Source: Bacteroidota bacterium (GTDB lineage Bacteria > Bacteroidota > Bacteroidia > AKYH767-A > OLB10). From it: 64,000 bases of DNA. Shown here in pieces: positions 54,509 through 63,640 of the stretch (position 1 is the first letter of the stretch; the number at the start of each line of letters is the position of its first letter). Both the position numbers and the translations under genes were made by a program. The stretch is taken from NCBI GenBank assembly GCA_016717325.1, contig JADKFV010000010.1, forward strand, positions 110,349 through 174,348. The letters run 5' to 3'. The notes under the pieces are model-generated. The model searched no databases, was not told the origin of the DNA, and was given only the letters and a program-made list of their open reading frames with translations.

Positions 54509-54546
54509 AAAAAAGCCGTACAGAATTTCTTCTGCACGGCTTTTTT
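54509..54546 (-). terminator. Terminator downstream of the S74-domain gene
   Basis: AAAAAAGCCGTACAGAA-TTTC-TTCTGCACGGCTTTTTT with one mismatch. It lies ahead of the FG-GAP gene start at 54393 and 230 bases after the stop at 54776. Confidence 0.8.
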
Positions 54547-54550
54547 GTTC

Positions 54551-54610
54551 TTGGTTATTAGTTATTTGGTTATTAGTTATTTGGTTATTGGTTATTTCGT
54601 TATTAGTTAT
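54551..54610. repeat. Four 15-bp tandem repeats
   Basis: Four units of the TTGGTTATTAGTTAT type (two perfect, then one and two changes). Its reverse complement resembles the nearby array at 54680-54775. Confidence 0.8.
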
Positions 54611-54679
54611 TAAAATGCGATTGACGTGGGATAATGCTTTCATATTTTTTTTCTGTCAACAAAACACTCACATCAAAAC

Positions 54680-54775
54680 AACTTAGTAACAAAATAACTC
54701 AGTAACACAATAACTCAGTAACACAATAACTCAATAACCCATTAACCAATAACCCATTAACCGATTAACCAATAA
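54680..54775. repeat. 15-16-bp tandem repeats, related in inverse orientation
   Basis: Units AACTTAGTAACAAAAT, AACTCAGTAACACAAT (twice) and AACTCAATAACCCATT, then 15-base AACCAATAACCCATT and related ones up to the stop of the gene at 54776. The AATAAC core is the reverse complement of the GTTATT core of the first array, so the spacer can fold into a long imperfect hairpin. Confidence 0.75.
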
Positions 54776-56494
54776 CTACTTAGTAACTACCATCAATTTT
54801 GTATCGATGCTGCTGCCATTTATTTCTAAGGTATAAGTATACGTTCCCTGTGCAAGTTCGTTGGCATTGATAACCACTTGCGTTTTGCCGGCAGCGTTCA
54901 ACGATTTAATTAAGTTGCCATTCAAATTGCGAATAACAATTTGTGCTTGCGCAGCATCGCCACTATTGAAGCTTATGATAGTTGATTGATTAAATGGGTT
55001 TGGTGTGTTTTGCGACAAGCGGTACGATGATGCATTATTAGTTGCTCTATTTTCTGCACCACTTGGAGCATTCAATTTTGCTTCCAATGCAGCAATTTGC
55101 TCTGCTTGCTTTTCGATGATAGCATGCTGCTCTTTTATTGCATTTATAGTCATGTACCATAATGCGTTAGGATCGAAAGAAAGGTAATTTTTGCCGGGGT
55201 TTACAATCACTTCTTTTCCGTTTGCATCTTCTTCTATTACTTGACCCATTGGAATATCTTCAACCGTATAAGGCGCAATTTTTTGCATGTCCTGTGCTAT
55301 AATTCCAACATATTCCTTCTCGGTATGATTTGGAAATAAATCGTTGTATTTGAATTTTACAGGTTGTATTTTTAATAGTTGCTCAAGGCCATCATTATAG
55401 TCAACAATATCCTTTTTCAATCTGCGGTCGCTGCGTACACCCCAGGCACCGCCACCAGTTTGAAAACCTTTTCCTACAACTTCCAAATCGCCACCAATAA
55501 ATAAATCTTCATCGCCATTGGCATTTAAATTACTTGTTCCTGTTGTAAATACATCGGACATTATATTGATGAGCGAGTTCATCGAATCGTTACCACAATT
55601 GATAACACCGTTGCCGGCAGATGTGTATAAATCACCACCAGAACTTATGTCACCTGAAACAACATTAACTCCATTTGAAACTTGCAGGCCTTTGTTTAAA
55701 GTAGCTTTACCTGTGACAACTACATTACCTCCTATTGCAGTATTGCCAGATATTGCCGCGCTACCTGTTACATTTAATGTACTGTCACCTTCAATCGTAT
55801 TTCCTACAGATAATGTTCTTTGAATTATAAAATTATCATTTGTTCCAATTGAATTAGTACCGGCATCATAAAAATTTTCGGCACTGCCAAAATCAATTGT
55901 ATCGCCCAATGAGGTAAGACCTGAAACATTAAGAGTTGTTGCATTAACTTGACCTGTAGCAGTAATATTGCCACTCACATTCATCGATGCTCCAAATGTA
56001 GAGTTGTTGGTAACCTGTAAGTTGCCTTCAAAACGGCCTGTACCTATTACGTGTAGTTTTGTTGTAGGTGCTAACGTTCCTATACCAACATTTCCTGCAG
56101 CATTACATAATGCCATGTTGTCGGTAGCTACATTGATTAAAATGGGGAAAGTGTTTAAGCCTACATTTCGTATGCTAAAATTATTACTTCCAAGCATGCC
56201 GCTGTTCCATAAAGTAACGCCCGCTGTTCTATATGCAAATGCAGAATTAGCACCAACAATACCTTTATCCATAAACATGGTGGCACCGGCCGTTTGCGAC
56301 CTAATGCCCAGCGTTACTGCATTGGCCTTTTCAACATAAAAATTTGCACCATTAACAGTGGTGCCCACCGATACGTTGTTGTTTAAAACTGTTGGATGCA
56401 CTACTGTGCCGGTAACAGTCCATTGTGCCGAAGCACTTGTTGCTACAAACATTGCTGCTGCAACGAAAGCGAGTAATTGATTTTTTTTCATCAT
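54776..56494 (-). CDS. T9SS-secreted tail-fibre-like protein with S74 chaperone domain
   Basis: 572 residues. Signal peptide 1-23. A long repetitive beta region (residues about 30-350, SxxNxTATGQVNATTLNVSG, VTGKATLNKGLQVSNG) is probably a trimeric fibre. The intramolecular chaperone (peptidase S74) domain starts at RSDRRLKKDIVDYNDGLEQLLKIQPVKF, with the Ser-Lys dyad of SDRRLK that cuts the chaperone off after trimerisation. After a coiled coil (NAIKEQHAIIEKQAEQIAALEAKL) comes a T9SS type A domain (QNTPNPFNQSTIISF, AQGTYTYTLEING). A trimeric surface adhesin is the likely role. Confidence 0.88.
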   Translation of the reverse strand: MMKKNQLLAFVAAAMFVATSASAQWTVTGTVVHPTVLNNNVSVGTTVNGANFYVEKANAVTLGIRSQTAGATMFMDKGIVGANSAFAYRTAGVTLWNSGMLGSNNFSIRNVGLNTFPILINVATDNMALCNAAGNVGIGTLAPTTKLHVIGTGRFEGNLQVTNNSTFGASMNVSGNITATGQVNATTLNVSGLTSLGDTIDFGSAENFYDAGTNSIGTNDNFIIQRTLSVGNTIEGDSTLNVTGSAAISGNTAIGGNVVVTGKATLNKGLQVSNGVNVVSGDISSGGDLYTSAGNGVINCGNDSMNSLINIMSDVFTTGTSNLNANGDEDLFIGGDLEVVGKGFQTGGGAWGVRSDRRLKKDIVDYNDGLEQLLKIQPVKFKYNDLFPNHTEKEYVGIIAQDMQKIAPYTVEDIPMGQVIEEDANGKEVIVNPGKNYLSFDPNALWYMTINAIKEQHAIIEKQAEQIAALEAKLNAPSGAENRATNNASSYRLSQNTPNPFNQSTIISFNSGDAAQAQIVIRNLNGNLIKSLNAAGKTQVVINANELAQGTYTYTLEINGSSIDTKLMVVTK

Positions 56495-56655
56495 TTAGAT
56501 TTTTAAATTTTTAGAAACATTTTTTTGATTTGAGAATTTGCAATTGCAATGGCAAACATAATTAAAAAGTGTACCAAAATCAATTACCAAATGTGGAAAT
56601 AATTTTAGTGCTATGGCAATTTGTGAATAAGATAATTTGGTATTGAACCCAAATG

Positions 56656-56694
56656 AAAAAACGCGATGCATTTTATTTGCATCGCGTTTTTTTT
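56656..56694 (-). terminator. Terminator of the beta-propeller gene A
   Basis: AAAACGCGATGCA-TTTTATT-TGCATCGCGTTTT followed by further T/A runs, 13 bases after the stop at 56707. Confidence 0.85.
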
Positions 56695-56706
56695 CAAAAG
56701 CAGTAT

Positions 56707-58290
56707 TTATTCTATTATCAAATTTTGAGCTGAATTATTATTTACTCTAAGTAAATAAATTCCTTTTGGCAGGGCAGAAATATTTATTCGCTCTTGATTA
56801 ACATCTTTATCTGATAGTCCTTTCAAAACTGTTTTCCCTATCATATTATAGATTTCCCATGAACTAATCCTCTCAGAACTTTCAACTGATATTTCTGCAG
56901 ATGCCGGGTTAGGATAAAAGGACATTGTGCTTTCAGCATTAATGCCTTCCATTTCATTGGGCTCGCGAATTGGTGTTGCATCAAATTTTGCCAATGCACC
57001 AACATATATTGGCCCAAACTTACTAATTCCCGCCACCAAAATACTATTGCCCACCAGGCGCATTTCTTTTGATGGGTATACATTACAGGTGTCTTCATCC
57101 AACTTGTTTCCATTCGTATCAAATTGATAGAGATGCATATTGGATGAACCATTAGATTGCGATGTTGCCGCATAAATTTTGTTTGAGGAAGAAACCTTCA
57201 AATCAAATGCTGCTTCGGTAAACGCAGTGGTTTTATTAAACACCCTAGCCCATATTTGACTTCCTGCGGAGTTAAGTTTTAATAGACGGGTTTTACTTGA
57301 GTAAGATCCTGTGCCTCCTAAGTAATACAAATTATTTTGGCTGTCGATAGCCATATGCAATGGATAAATGTTGTAATTCAAGCCACCAAAGGGAGGGTTA
57401 GGAGTATGGGTTTTGGCCCAAATTAGATTGCCTGCCGAGTCGAGCTTATTCATATACCAAAGGTATTGAAAGGCGGCATTATCGTATTTTAATCCGCAGA
57501 GATAAACGTTATTTAAATTATCACTTTCGAGTTCAAGCGCACTATTAGGATAACCCGATGCACTTGTGGTAAACTCAAAATTCGGCTGACCTAAATTGCT
57601 TATCGAAAAAGCCCAAATATTTTTTAAACCGTTGATTGATTTCATGCCGCAAGCTAAGATTCTATCCGCCTTGACTTTCACATCATAAATATAAGACGGA
57701 GATCCTCCTGAATTAATTGAATAATTCCATATTTGATTTCCATTTAAATCTATTTTGGTAAGTTCGGCTAAGTATGCTGTAGGATTAGTGAGGTACTTAT
57801 ATGTTGACAGAATAATTGATGTATTGTTGTCAGCAAAACGCATAAAATTTGCTTCCCGTTGAACATTACCAAGATTAGGTGAAAACAAACCCAATTCTGT
57901 AGTTAATGTTGAATTTAGCTTTAGAACAAAATATTCCTTAAATCCCGTTGTTCCGGTATTGGTAAAAAGCACATATAGAATTCCTGAATTGCCAAGCAAA
58001 ATTGTTTTGGGTTCTTGCTTTGCAAATTGCAAATAGGAATATTTAAAAGTTGAAATAATTCCACCGCTTGTATTGTAACGTACTATATAAATACGATCGC
58101 TATCACCATTGTTGAAGTTGGTTCCGGCATAATCAATTTTCATTAATGCATAAATACCGTTTGTATTTTGCCTCACGTCTACAACTTTTAAGTTGCTGTA
58201 AGCAAGATTTTGAACTTGCCAAGTCAGATTTACTGCATAACCCAAAACAGTAAAACAAAGTAATGCAATGGAAAGAAAAATTTTTTTCAT
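56707..58290 (-). CDS. T9SS-secreted beta-propeller protein A (527 aa)
   Basis: Signal peptide 1-19 (KIFLSIALLCFTVLGYA). Residues 20-420 are SBBP-like propeller repeats with 'DSxGNxxWxK' neighbours (LDSAGNLIWAKT, LNSAGSQIWARV). The T9SS type A domain ends it (MSFYPNPASAEISV, GIYLLRVNNNSAQNLII). It is a clear paralogue of 61909..63498; shared stretches include NNGDSDRI, FAKQEPK, LYVLFTNTGTT and GLFSPNLG. Between them lie two S74 fibre genes that are also paralogous. All four are on one strand. Binding partner unknown. Confidence 0.85.
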   Translation of the reverse strand: MKKIFLSIALLCFTVLGYAVNLTWQVQNLAYSNLKVVDVRQNTNGIYALMKIDYAGTNFNNGDSDRIYIVRYNTSGGIISTFKYSYLQFAKQEPKTILLGNSGILYVLFTNTGTTGFKEYFVLKLNSTLTTELGLFSPNLGNVQREANFMRFADNNTSIILSTYKYLTNPTAYLAELTKIDLNGNQIWNYSINSGGSPSYIYDVKVKADRILACGMKSINGLKNIWAFSISNLGQPNFEFTTSASGYPNSALELESDNLNNVYLCGLKYDNAAFQYLWYMNKLDSAGNLIWAKTHTPNPPFGGLNYNIYPLHMAIDSQNNLYYLGGTGSYSSKTRLLKLNSAGSQIWARVFNKTTAFTEAAFDLKVSSSNKIYAATSQSNGSSNMHLYQFDTNGNKLDEDTCNVYPSKEMRLVGNSILVAGISKFGPIYVGALAKFDATPIREPNEMEGINAESTMSFYPNPASAEISVESSERISSWEIYNMIGKTVLKGLSDKDVNQERINISALPKGIYLLRVNNNSAQNLIIE

Positions 58291-58330
58291 AATGCTTTTA
58301 TATTTAAAAATTGGAAATATTGGAAATTGA

Positions 58331-58362
58331 AACCTCGCGGGGTTTTTAAAACCCGCGAGGTT
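58331..58362 (-). repeat. GC-rich palindrome AACCTCGCGGG...CCCGCGAGGTT
   Basis: AACCTCGCGGGGTTTTTAAA and ACCCGCGAGGTT (58331-58362) pair over about 12 bases plus an inner AT stem. It lies between two genes, eight bases after the stop at 58370, so it probably ends that transcript. The GC arms in this AT-rich genome look like a dispersed intergenic repeat; no second copy is in the window. Confidence 0.6.
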
Positions 58363-58369
58363 AGATTTG

Positions 58370-60049
58370 TTACTGTATTATCAGCTTCTCCGTTTTCAGT
58401 AATTCATTTTGATTAAACAATTGCACCATATACGTTCCTTTACGTAAAGATGATGTATTGAATTCGAACGATGATGAAACTGATGTTGCATTGTAAGTGC
58501 GGATTAATTTTCCTGAAGCATCAACAATTTTCACAACAAGATTTTGCATTTTGTCATTTGATGAAATGGTGATGGTTGCAACATCACTTGTTGGGTTTGG
58601 AGCGATAGATATTTGCGGAGCCACAATGTTAGATTTTGCTTTATCAGAGTTTCCTGCAAGCGCATTGATTTGTTGTTTCATTTCAACTAACATTGATTTT
58701 ATCTGCTCGTTTTCCCTTTTGAGTTCATCATTTTGTTTTGATAGTTGTTGAACAGAACTTATAATAGGAACCGTCAAATCACCATAACGTATTCCCCAAT
58801 ATTCACCATTTTTATCTACACCACTAAAATCAACATTTTCTTTTTTTGCTGCCGCATCAACTTCCTGTGCAATCAATCCTGTATAAAGAATTCCGCGTTG
58901 ATCTTCGTCCTTGTAGTTGTAGGTAACAGGACGCAAATTCAAAATAAAATTCAAGCCAAGTTTACTGTCATTAATATTTTCTTTCAAGCGTATATCCGAA
59001 ACGGTAGTCCAACCTACTTGCCCACCAATGGAGGTAACGGATGTATTTCCAACGCGTACTTTATTACTGCCGCTAACCTTTGCTCCATATCCAATTGCTG
59101 TTGCATTTGTAAAATTATTTGCGGTAGCATCGGCAGTTGCACCTAAAAATGTACATTTATTATAAAGGGTTCGCAAGGTGCCGGCATCTTTTCCGAATGC
59201 CACATTACTGCTTCCCGTTGTGCTCAGGGACATTGTGTTATATCCAAATGCTGAGTTGTCGCTACCCTTTAAATTATTGTCGAGAGAGTATGTACCATAA
59301 GCACAATTTTGGTTGCCTTTGTTGTTGTAAAGCGCATAAGCTCCAAAGGCATTATTATGTTCAGCACTGTCATTCAGATGAAGTGCAAAATGTCCATAAG
59401 CACAATTTTCATAGCCAACTCTATTAAAATTCAATGACCTTTGACCTGTTGAAGTATTGTTATAACCTGTTGTGCTAAGTGCAAGTGCATAGGTACCTAT
59501 TGCTGTATTATAATACCCTGTTTGATTAGAACTGAGCGATGCTACGCCAAGTGCTGTATTTTCATAACCAGTGGTGTTATCATTCAGCGAAGAGTTACCT
59601 ATAGCAGTATTAAGGCTTCCTGATAAATTTGCCTCAAGAGCATTTGCTCCAACAGCTGTATTATTCGGTCCCGTGGTATTGGATAATAGCGCCCGATATC
59701 CTATTGCAGTATTCCTGCTTCCATATGTATTTGCTGAAAGAGTTGAAGTTCCAACTGCTATATTGTGAAAACCGATTGTATTTCCAGCAAGTGCCGATAT
59801 GCCTAAAGCTGTATTGTCATACCCTGTTGTGTTCCAGTATAAGGCATTTGTGCCAATGCCAACATTATTAGCACCGGAATTAGAAGAGTGCAGCGCATTT
59901 ATACCTACTCCTGTGCAATAGTTTCCAGTATTTCCGGTGCCTGATCCTGAACCGGTAAAGTAACTGCCAACCTGGGCAAATGCAGTTAAATTTAAATTTA
60001 GAAATAGTGCTATTTGAAACACAGTTTTAAAATACGATTTCATTTTCAT
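58370..60049 (-). CDS. T9SS-secreted fibre protein B with 17-residue repeats and S74 domain
   Basis: 559 residues. Signal peptide 1-25. Residues about 30-290 consist of about fifteen 17-residue repeats of the type NTTGxxNTAxGxxALxx (51-base periodicity in the DNA), like the YadA head or collagen-like beta-roll of trimeric adhesins. The S74 chaperone domain (VSDIRLKENINDSKLGLNFIL, with the Ser-Lys dyad of SDIRLK) follows. Then come a coiled coil (VQQLSKQNDELKRENEQIKSML) and a T9SS type A domain (ISIAPNPTSDVATITISS). Near-identical over its last 220 residues to 60070..61785. Confidence 0.88.
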   Translation of the reverse strand: MKMKSYFKTVFQIALFLNLNLTAFAQVGSYFTGSGSGTGNTGNYCTGVGINALHSSNSGANNVGIGTNALYWNTTGYDNTALGISALAGNTIGFHNIAVGTSTLSANTYGSRNTAIGYRALLSNTTGPNNTAVGANALEANLSGSLNTAIGNSSLNDNTTGYENTALGVASLSSNQTGYYNTAIGTYALALSTTGYNNTSTGQRSLNFNRVGYENCAYGHFALHLNDSAEHNNAFGAYALYNNKGNQNCAYGTYSLDNNLKGSDNSAFGYNTMSLSTTGSSNVAFGKDAGTLRTLYNKCTFLGATADATANNFTNATAIGYGAKVSGSNKVRVGNTSVTSIGGQVGWTTVSDIRLKENINDSKLGLNFILNLRPVTYNYKDEDQRGILYTGLIAQEVDAAAKKENVDFSGVDKNGEYWGIRYGDLTVPIISSVQQLSKQNDELKRENEQIKSMLVEMKQQINALAGNSDKAKSNIVAPQISIAPNPTSDVATITISSNDKMQNLVVKIVDASGKLIRTYNATSVSSSFEFNTSSLRKGTYMVQLFNQNELLKTEKLIIQ

Positions 60050-60069
60050 ATTAATTTTGATTTAGATTT

Positions 60070-61785
60070 TTATTGAACAATAAGTTTCTCTGTTTTCATC
60101 AACTCATTCTGATTAAACAATTGAACCAGATAAGTTCCTTTGCTTAAAGTTGAGGTGTTGAACTCAAACGATGATGTAACAGTTGTTGCATTGTAAGAGC
60201 GGATAATTTTGCCTGAAGCATCAACAATTTTCACCACCAGATTTTGCATTTTATCATTTGATGAAATGGTTATTGTTGCAATATCGCTTGTTGGATTTGG
60301 AGCGATAGATATTTGCGGAGTCCCAATGTTAGATTTTGCTTTATCAGAGTTTCCAGTAAGTGCATTTATCTGCTGTTGCATTTCAACCAATGCCTTTTTT
60401 AATTCTTCGTTTTGCATTGAAAGTTCTTGTACCGATTTAATCAACGGCACACTCAAATCTCCATATCGAATTCCCCAATACTCACCGCTTTTATCAACAC
60501 CACTAAAATCAACTCCTTCCTTTTTTGCAGCAGCATCTACTTCTTGTGCAATTAAACCTGTGTAAAGAATATCGCGCTGTTCTTCGTCTTTATAATTATA
60601 AGTAACAGGATGTAGATTCAAAATAAAATTTAAACCAAGCTTGCTGTCATTAATATTTTCTTTCAAACGTATATCCGAAACGGTAGTCCAGCCTACTTGT
60701 CCACCAATAGACGTTACAGCTGTGTTACCAACCCGTATTTTATTACTTGCATTAACACTGGCGCCATAACCTATCGCTGTTGCATTTGTTTTTCCGGTAA
60801 CAGAGGCATCGGCTGTTGCACCAACAAATGTGCATTTGTTATACACTGCTCTCAATGCACCGGCATCTTTACCAATTGCAACATTGGCTGCACCAGTGGT
60901 ATTGCCATACAAAGATGAGTCGCCAATAGAGGTGTTGTTATAACCTCCTTTGTTTGTAAAAAGTGAGTATGCACCTAACGCTGAATTGTTGTATCCTGAT
61001 GAATTGGTCTCAAGAGAATAATAACCACATGCCGTGTTGTTATTTCCTGTAGTGTTCAATGAAAGCGAATAAGTTCCATTCGCTGTGTTATAATTTCCGG
61101 TAGTGTTGTTCAGTAGCGATTGATAGCCATTGGCTGTATTGTATATACCCGATGAGTTGCTATAAAGAGATTGGTAGCCACCTGCCGAATTACTATTCCC
61201 AGTAGTGTTCGATAAAAGAGCTCCATAACCCCAAGCAGTATTGTATGACCCACTGGTGTTTGAATAAAGCGCCTGATTTCCGCAGGCCGTATTGTTGTTG
61301 CCAATAGTATTGTTTTTAAGTGCCCTGCTGCCAATTGCTGTATTTGAAGAACCTGTAGTATTAACGTACAGTGAGAGAAAACCATTTGCGGTATTGTTGC
61401 CGCCAATAGTATTAGCAGATAGAGCCGAAGCACCCATTGCTGTATTCTGTGCTCCGGTTGTATTTGCAGCCAAAGAGTAAGAACCGACAGCAGTATTATT
61501 CTCACCAAAAGTGTTTGAAGAAAGCGAGTAAGAACCAATGGATGTATTATCATGCCCCGTTGTATTCGTGCTCAGAGCATTAACTCCAAAAGCTGAATTT
61601 AAAATGCCTGAATTTGAGGAGTGTAAGGAGTTGTAGCCCACCCCTGTACAGTAGCTTCCTGTGTTACCGGTACCTGCACCTGTTGCGGCAAAATAATTTG
61701 TTTGCGCAATAGAAGTACCAATGGTTAAATTCATAACGCACATCAGTGCAATTAAATTAAAGAGATAATTTTTCAAATTTTTCAT
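60070..61785 (-). CDS. T9SS-secreted fibre protein B' (paralogue of 58370..60049)
   Basis: 571 residues, same order of parts as B: signal peptide, about fifteen 17-residue NTTGxxNTAxGxxxL repeats, S74 domain (SDIRLKENINDSKLGLNFIL), coiled coil, T9SS domain (APNPTSDIATITISS). The C-terminal half is almost the same as B even in DNA, whereas the repeat region differs, which suggests recombination or selection for head diversity. The gene starts 20 bases from B's N-terminus and both are probably on one transcript. Confidence 0.88.
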   Translation of the reverse strand: MKNLKNYLFNLIALMCVMNLTIGTSIAQTNYFAATGAGTGNTGSYCTGVGYNSLHSSNSGILNSAFGVNALSTNTTGHDNTSIGSYSLSSNTFGENNTAVGSYSLAANTTGAQNTAMGASALSANTIGGNNTANGFLSLYVNTTGSSNTAIGSRALKNNTIGNNNTACGNQALYSNTSGSYNTAWGYGALLSNTTGNSNSAGGYQSLYSNSSGIYNTANGYQSLLNNTTGNYNTANGTYSLSLNTTGNNNTACGYYSLETNSSGYNNSALGAYSLFTNKGGYNNTSIGDSSLYGNTTGAANVAIGKDAGALRAVYNKCTFVGATADASVTGKTNATAIGYGASVNASNKIRVGNTAVTSIGGQVGWTTVSDIRLKENINDSKLGLNFILNLHPVTYNYKDEEQRDILYTGLIAQEVDAAAKKEGVDFSGVDKSGEYWGIRYGDLSVPLIKSVQELSMQNEELKKALVEMQQQINALTGNSDKAKSNIGTPQISIAPNPTSDIATITISSNDKMQNLVVKIVDASGKIIRSYNATTVTSSFEFNTSTLSKGTYLVQLFNQNELMKTEKLIVQ

Positions 61786-61908
61786 TTTGCTTTTATTTTA
61801 AATTTAATGGACAATTAGTTTTGGTGCTAATATTAATTTGCTTCGAATAAATATTTATATCAAGCAAATTTCATTGTATAAAGATATGATGTTTATCATT
61901 AATTTCCT

Positions 61909-63498
61909 CTAATGCTTTACTATTAGTTTAGATGATTTCTTAAAATGGTTTGATGCAATGTTGATGAGATATATTCCACCGGTTAAATCATAAACAGGCA
62001 ATGGTTTATCAGAAGTTGTTTTGGATTGTTTAACGAGTTTGCCATCGGTGTTATAAATGCTAATATCAATTTGTTGGGCATCACCATCATATTCAAAATT
62101 AATTGCTGTAGAAGCAGGGTTTGGATAAAATGAAATGGTTTTTTCTGCAACATTTAATCCGGAAGTTTCACAATCTGATTGTCGAATTGGCGTGGCATTA
62201 AATACAGCAATGCCAGGTATGTAAATAGGTGAAATGTATGTTAATCCAATTATCAATACGTTGTTATCTGAAAGTTCCATTTTCCTTGGCCAAAAATAAC
62301 TTGTATCCTCATCTATTTTATTTCCGTTTTCATCAAACTGATACAGGTGGGTATTTTGCGTTCCGTTTGATATTTGTGTAGCGCAATAAATTTTATCGGT
62401 TGATGAAACTTTCATATCTATTGGGTCTTCCGTTATGGTTAGATTCGACTTAATAATTTTTGCCCAAACCTGATTGCCGGCATCATCTAATTTTAGAATC
62501 CTGCTTTTAGAGCCATTCAAATCAGCTATTCCGAAATAGTATAATTTATTTTTACTGTCAATCGCCATGGCGTGTAATGGTCCGCCATAGTTTTGTGTTG
62601 GCTCATAGGTTTTTGTCCATTTTTCGTTACCCAACGAATCCAATTTAGCCATAAACCAAACTGCTTTATTAACTGTTTGAAACGACTGGCCACCTATGTA
62701 AATGTTCTTTGAATTATCTCCTTCGATAAAACTTGCGTAATAAAATTGAGCATACGTTGAATTATAAGTGTGCTCAAATTTAAAAACTCCGTTAGTTGCA
62801 TTTATTGACAATACCCAAATATCTCTGTCTGTTGTATTCGTACCCTTAAGTTTGCTCCCACAACAAATAACCCTGCCCTTTTTAATTTTAAAATCGTAAA
62901 TAAAAGGTCGGCTGTAATATCCGGTTACGTAGGCATAATTCCACAATTGATTTCCGTTCAAATCAATTTTGGTAAGCTCAGTTCCATAGTTGCCTGGATA
63001 GTTTACATAAGTAGAAATTACAATGGAGGTGTTGTTTTCGGCAAAACGCATGAGGCCTGCTTTACGCTGATTGGAACCAAGATTAGGCGAAAACAATCCT
63101 AATTGTGTGGAAAGATTCGGATTCATTTTTAGTACAAAATATTCCGTAAAAAAGGTTGTACCGGTATTTGTAAAAAGAACATACACATTTCCTGAATTGT
63201 CAAGCAACATGTTTTTGGGCTCTTGCTTGGCGAATAATAAGTAGTTGTACCTGCAACTGCCAATAAGGCCTCCATTAAAATTATATTTCAAGATTAAAAT
63301 ACGATCGCTATCGCCATTATTAAAACTATTTCCCGGATAATCAATTTGCATTAACACATAAATTCCATTGGCGTTTTTCTTAATATCCACAGCTTTGCAG
63401 TTGGGGTAACCAAGATAAAGGGAATTCCAGGATAAGTTAACAGCAAAAACGGATGCCGTAAGAAAAACAAACAGAAGTGATAAAATATTTTTTTTCAT
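61909..63498 (-). CDS. T9SS-secreted beta-propeller protein A' (paralogue of 56707..58290)
   Basis: 529 residues. Signal peptide 1-20 (ILSLLFVFLTASVFA), SBBP-like propeller (LDSLGNEKWTKTYEP, LDDAGNQVWAKII), T9SS type A domain (ISFYPNPASTAINFEYDGD, GGIYLINIASNHFKKSSKLIV). Aligns with A end to end by eye, more diverged than B and B' are from each other. The first gene of the A'-B'-B-A series in the direction of transcription. Confidence 0.85.
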   Translation of the reverse strand: MKKNILSLLFVFLTASVFAVNLSWNSLYLGYPNCKAVDIKKNANGIYVLMQIDYPGNSFNNGDSDRILILKYNFNGGLIGSCRYNYLLFAKQEPKNMLLDNSGNVYVLFTNTGTTFFTEYFVLKMNPNLSTQLGLFSPNLGSNQRKAGLMRFAENNTSIVISTYVNYPGNYGTELTKIDLNGNQLWNYAYVTGYYSRPFIYDFKIKKGRVICCGSKLKGTNTTDRDIWVLSINATNGVFKFEHTYNSTYAQFYYASFIEGDNSKNIYIGGQSFQTVNKAVWFMAKLDSLGNEKWTKTYEPTQNYGGPLHAMAIDSKNKLYYFGIADLNGSKSRILKLDDAGNQVWAKIIKSNLTITEDPIDMKVSSTDKIYCATQISNGTQNTHLYQFDENGNKIDEDTSYFWPRKMELSDNNVLIIGLTYISPIYIPGIAVFNATPIRQSDCETSGLNVAEKTISFYPNPASTAINFEYDGDAQQIDISIYNTDGKLVKQSKTTSDKPLPVYDLTGGIYLINIASNHFKKSSKLIVKH

Positions 63499-63640
63499 AA
63501 TGCTTTTTTTAAAATTGTTTTTTAATTATTTGTTGTTGAATTATTTCAACGGTACAAAAATGCACTAGCATCAATTAAAAAAAATACTGCATTTGTGGTA
63601 TTTTGATAGTTGGAGTTAATGGCGTAACCTTAAAAAAAAA

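Noticed and set aside
52189..54537. Longer start of the FG-GAP protein at 54537
   Set aside because: It would place a strong terminator (54509-54546) inside the coding region and puts 48 residues ahead of a normal signal peptide.
54776..61785. Prophage tail fibre genes (S74 domain)
   Set aside because: Each protein has a signal peptide and a T9SS C-terminal domain, and no other phage genes are present. They are surface adhesins.
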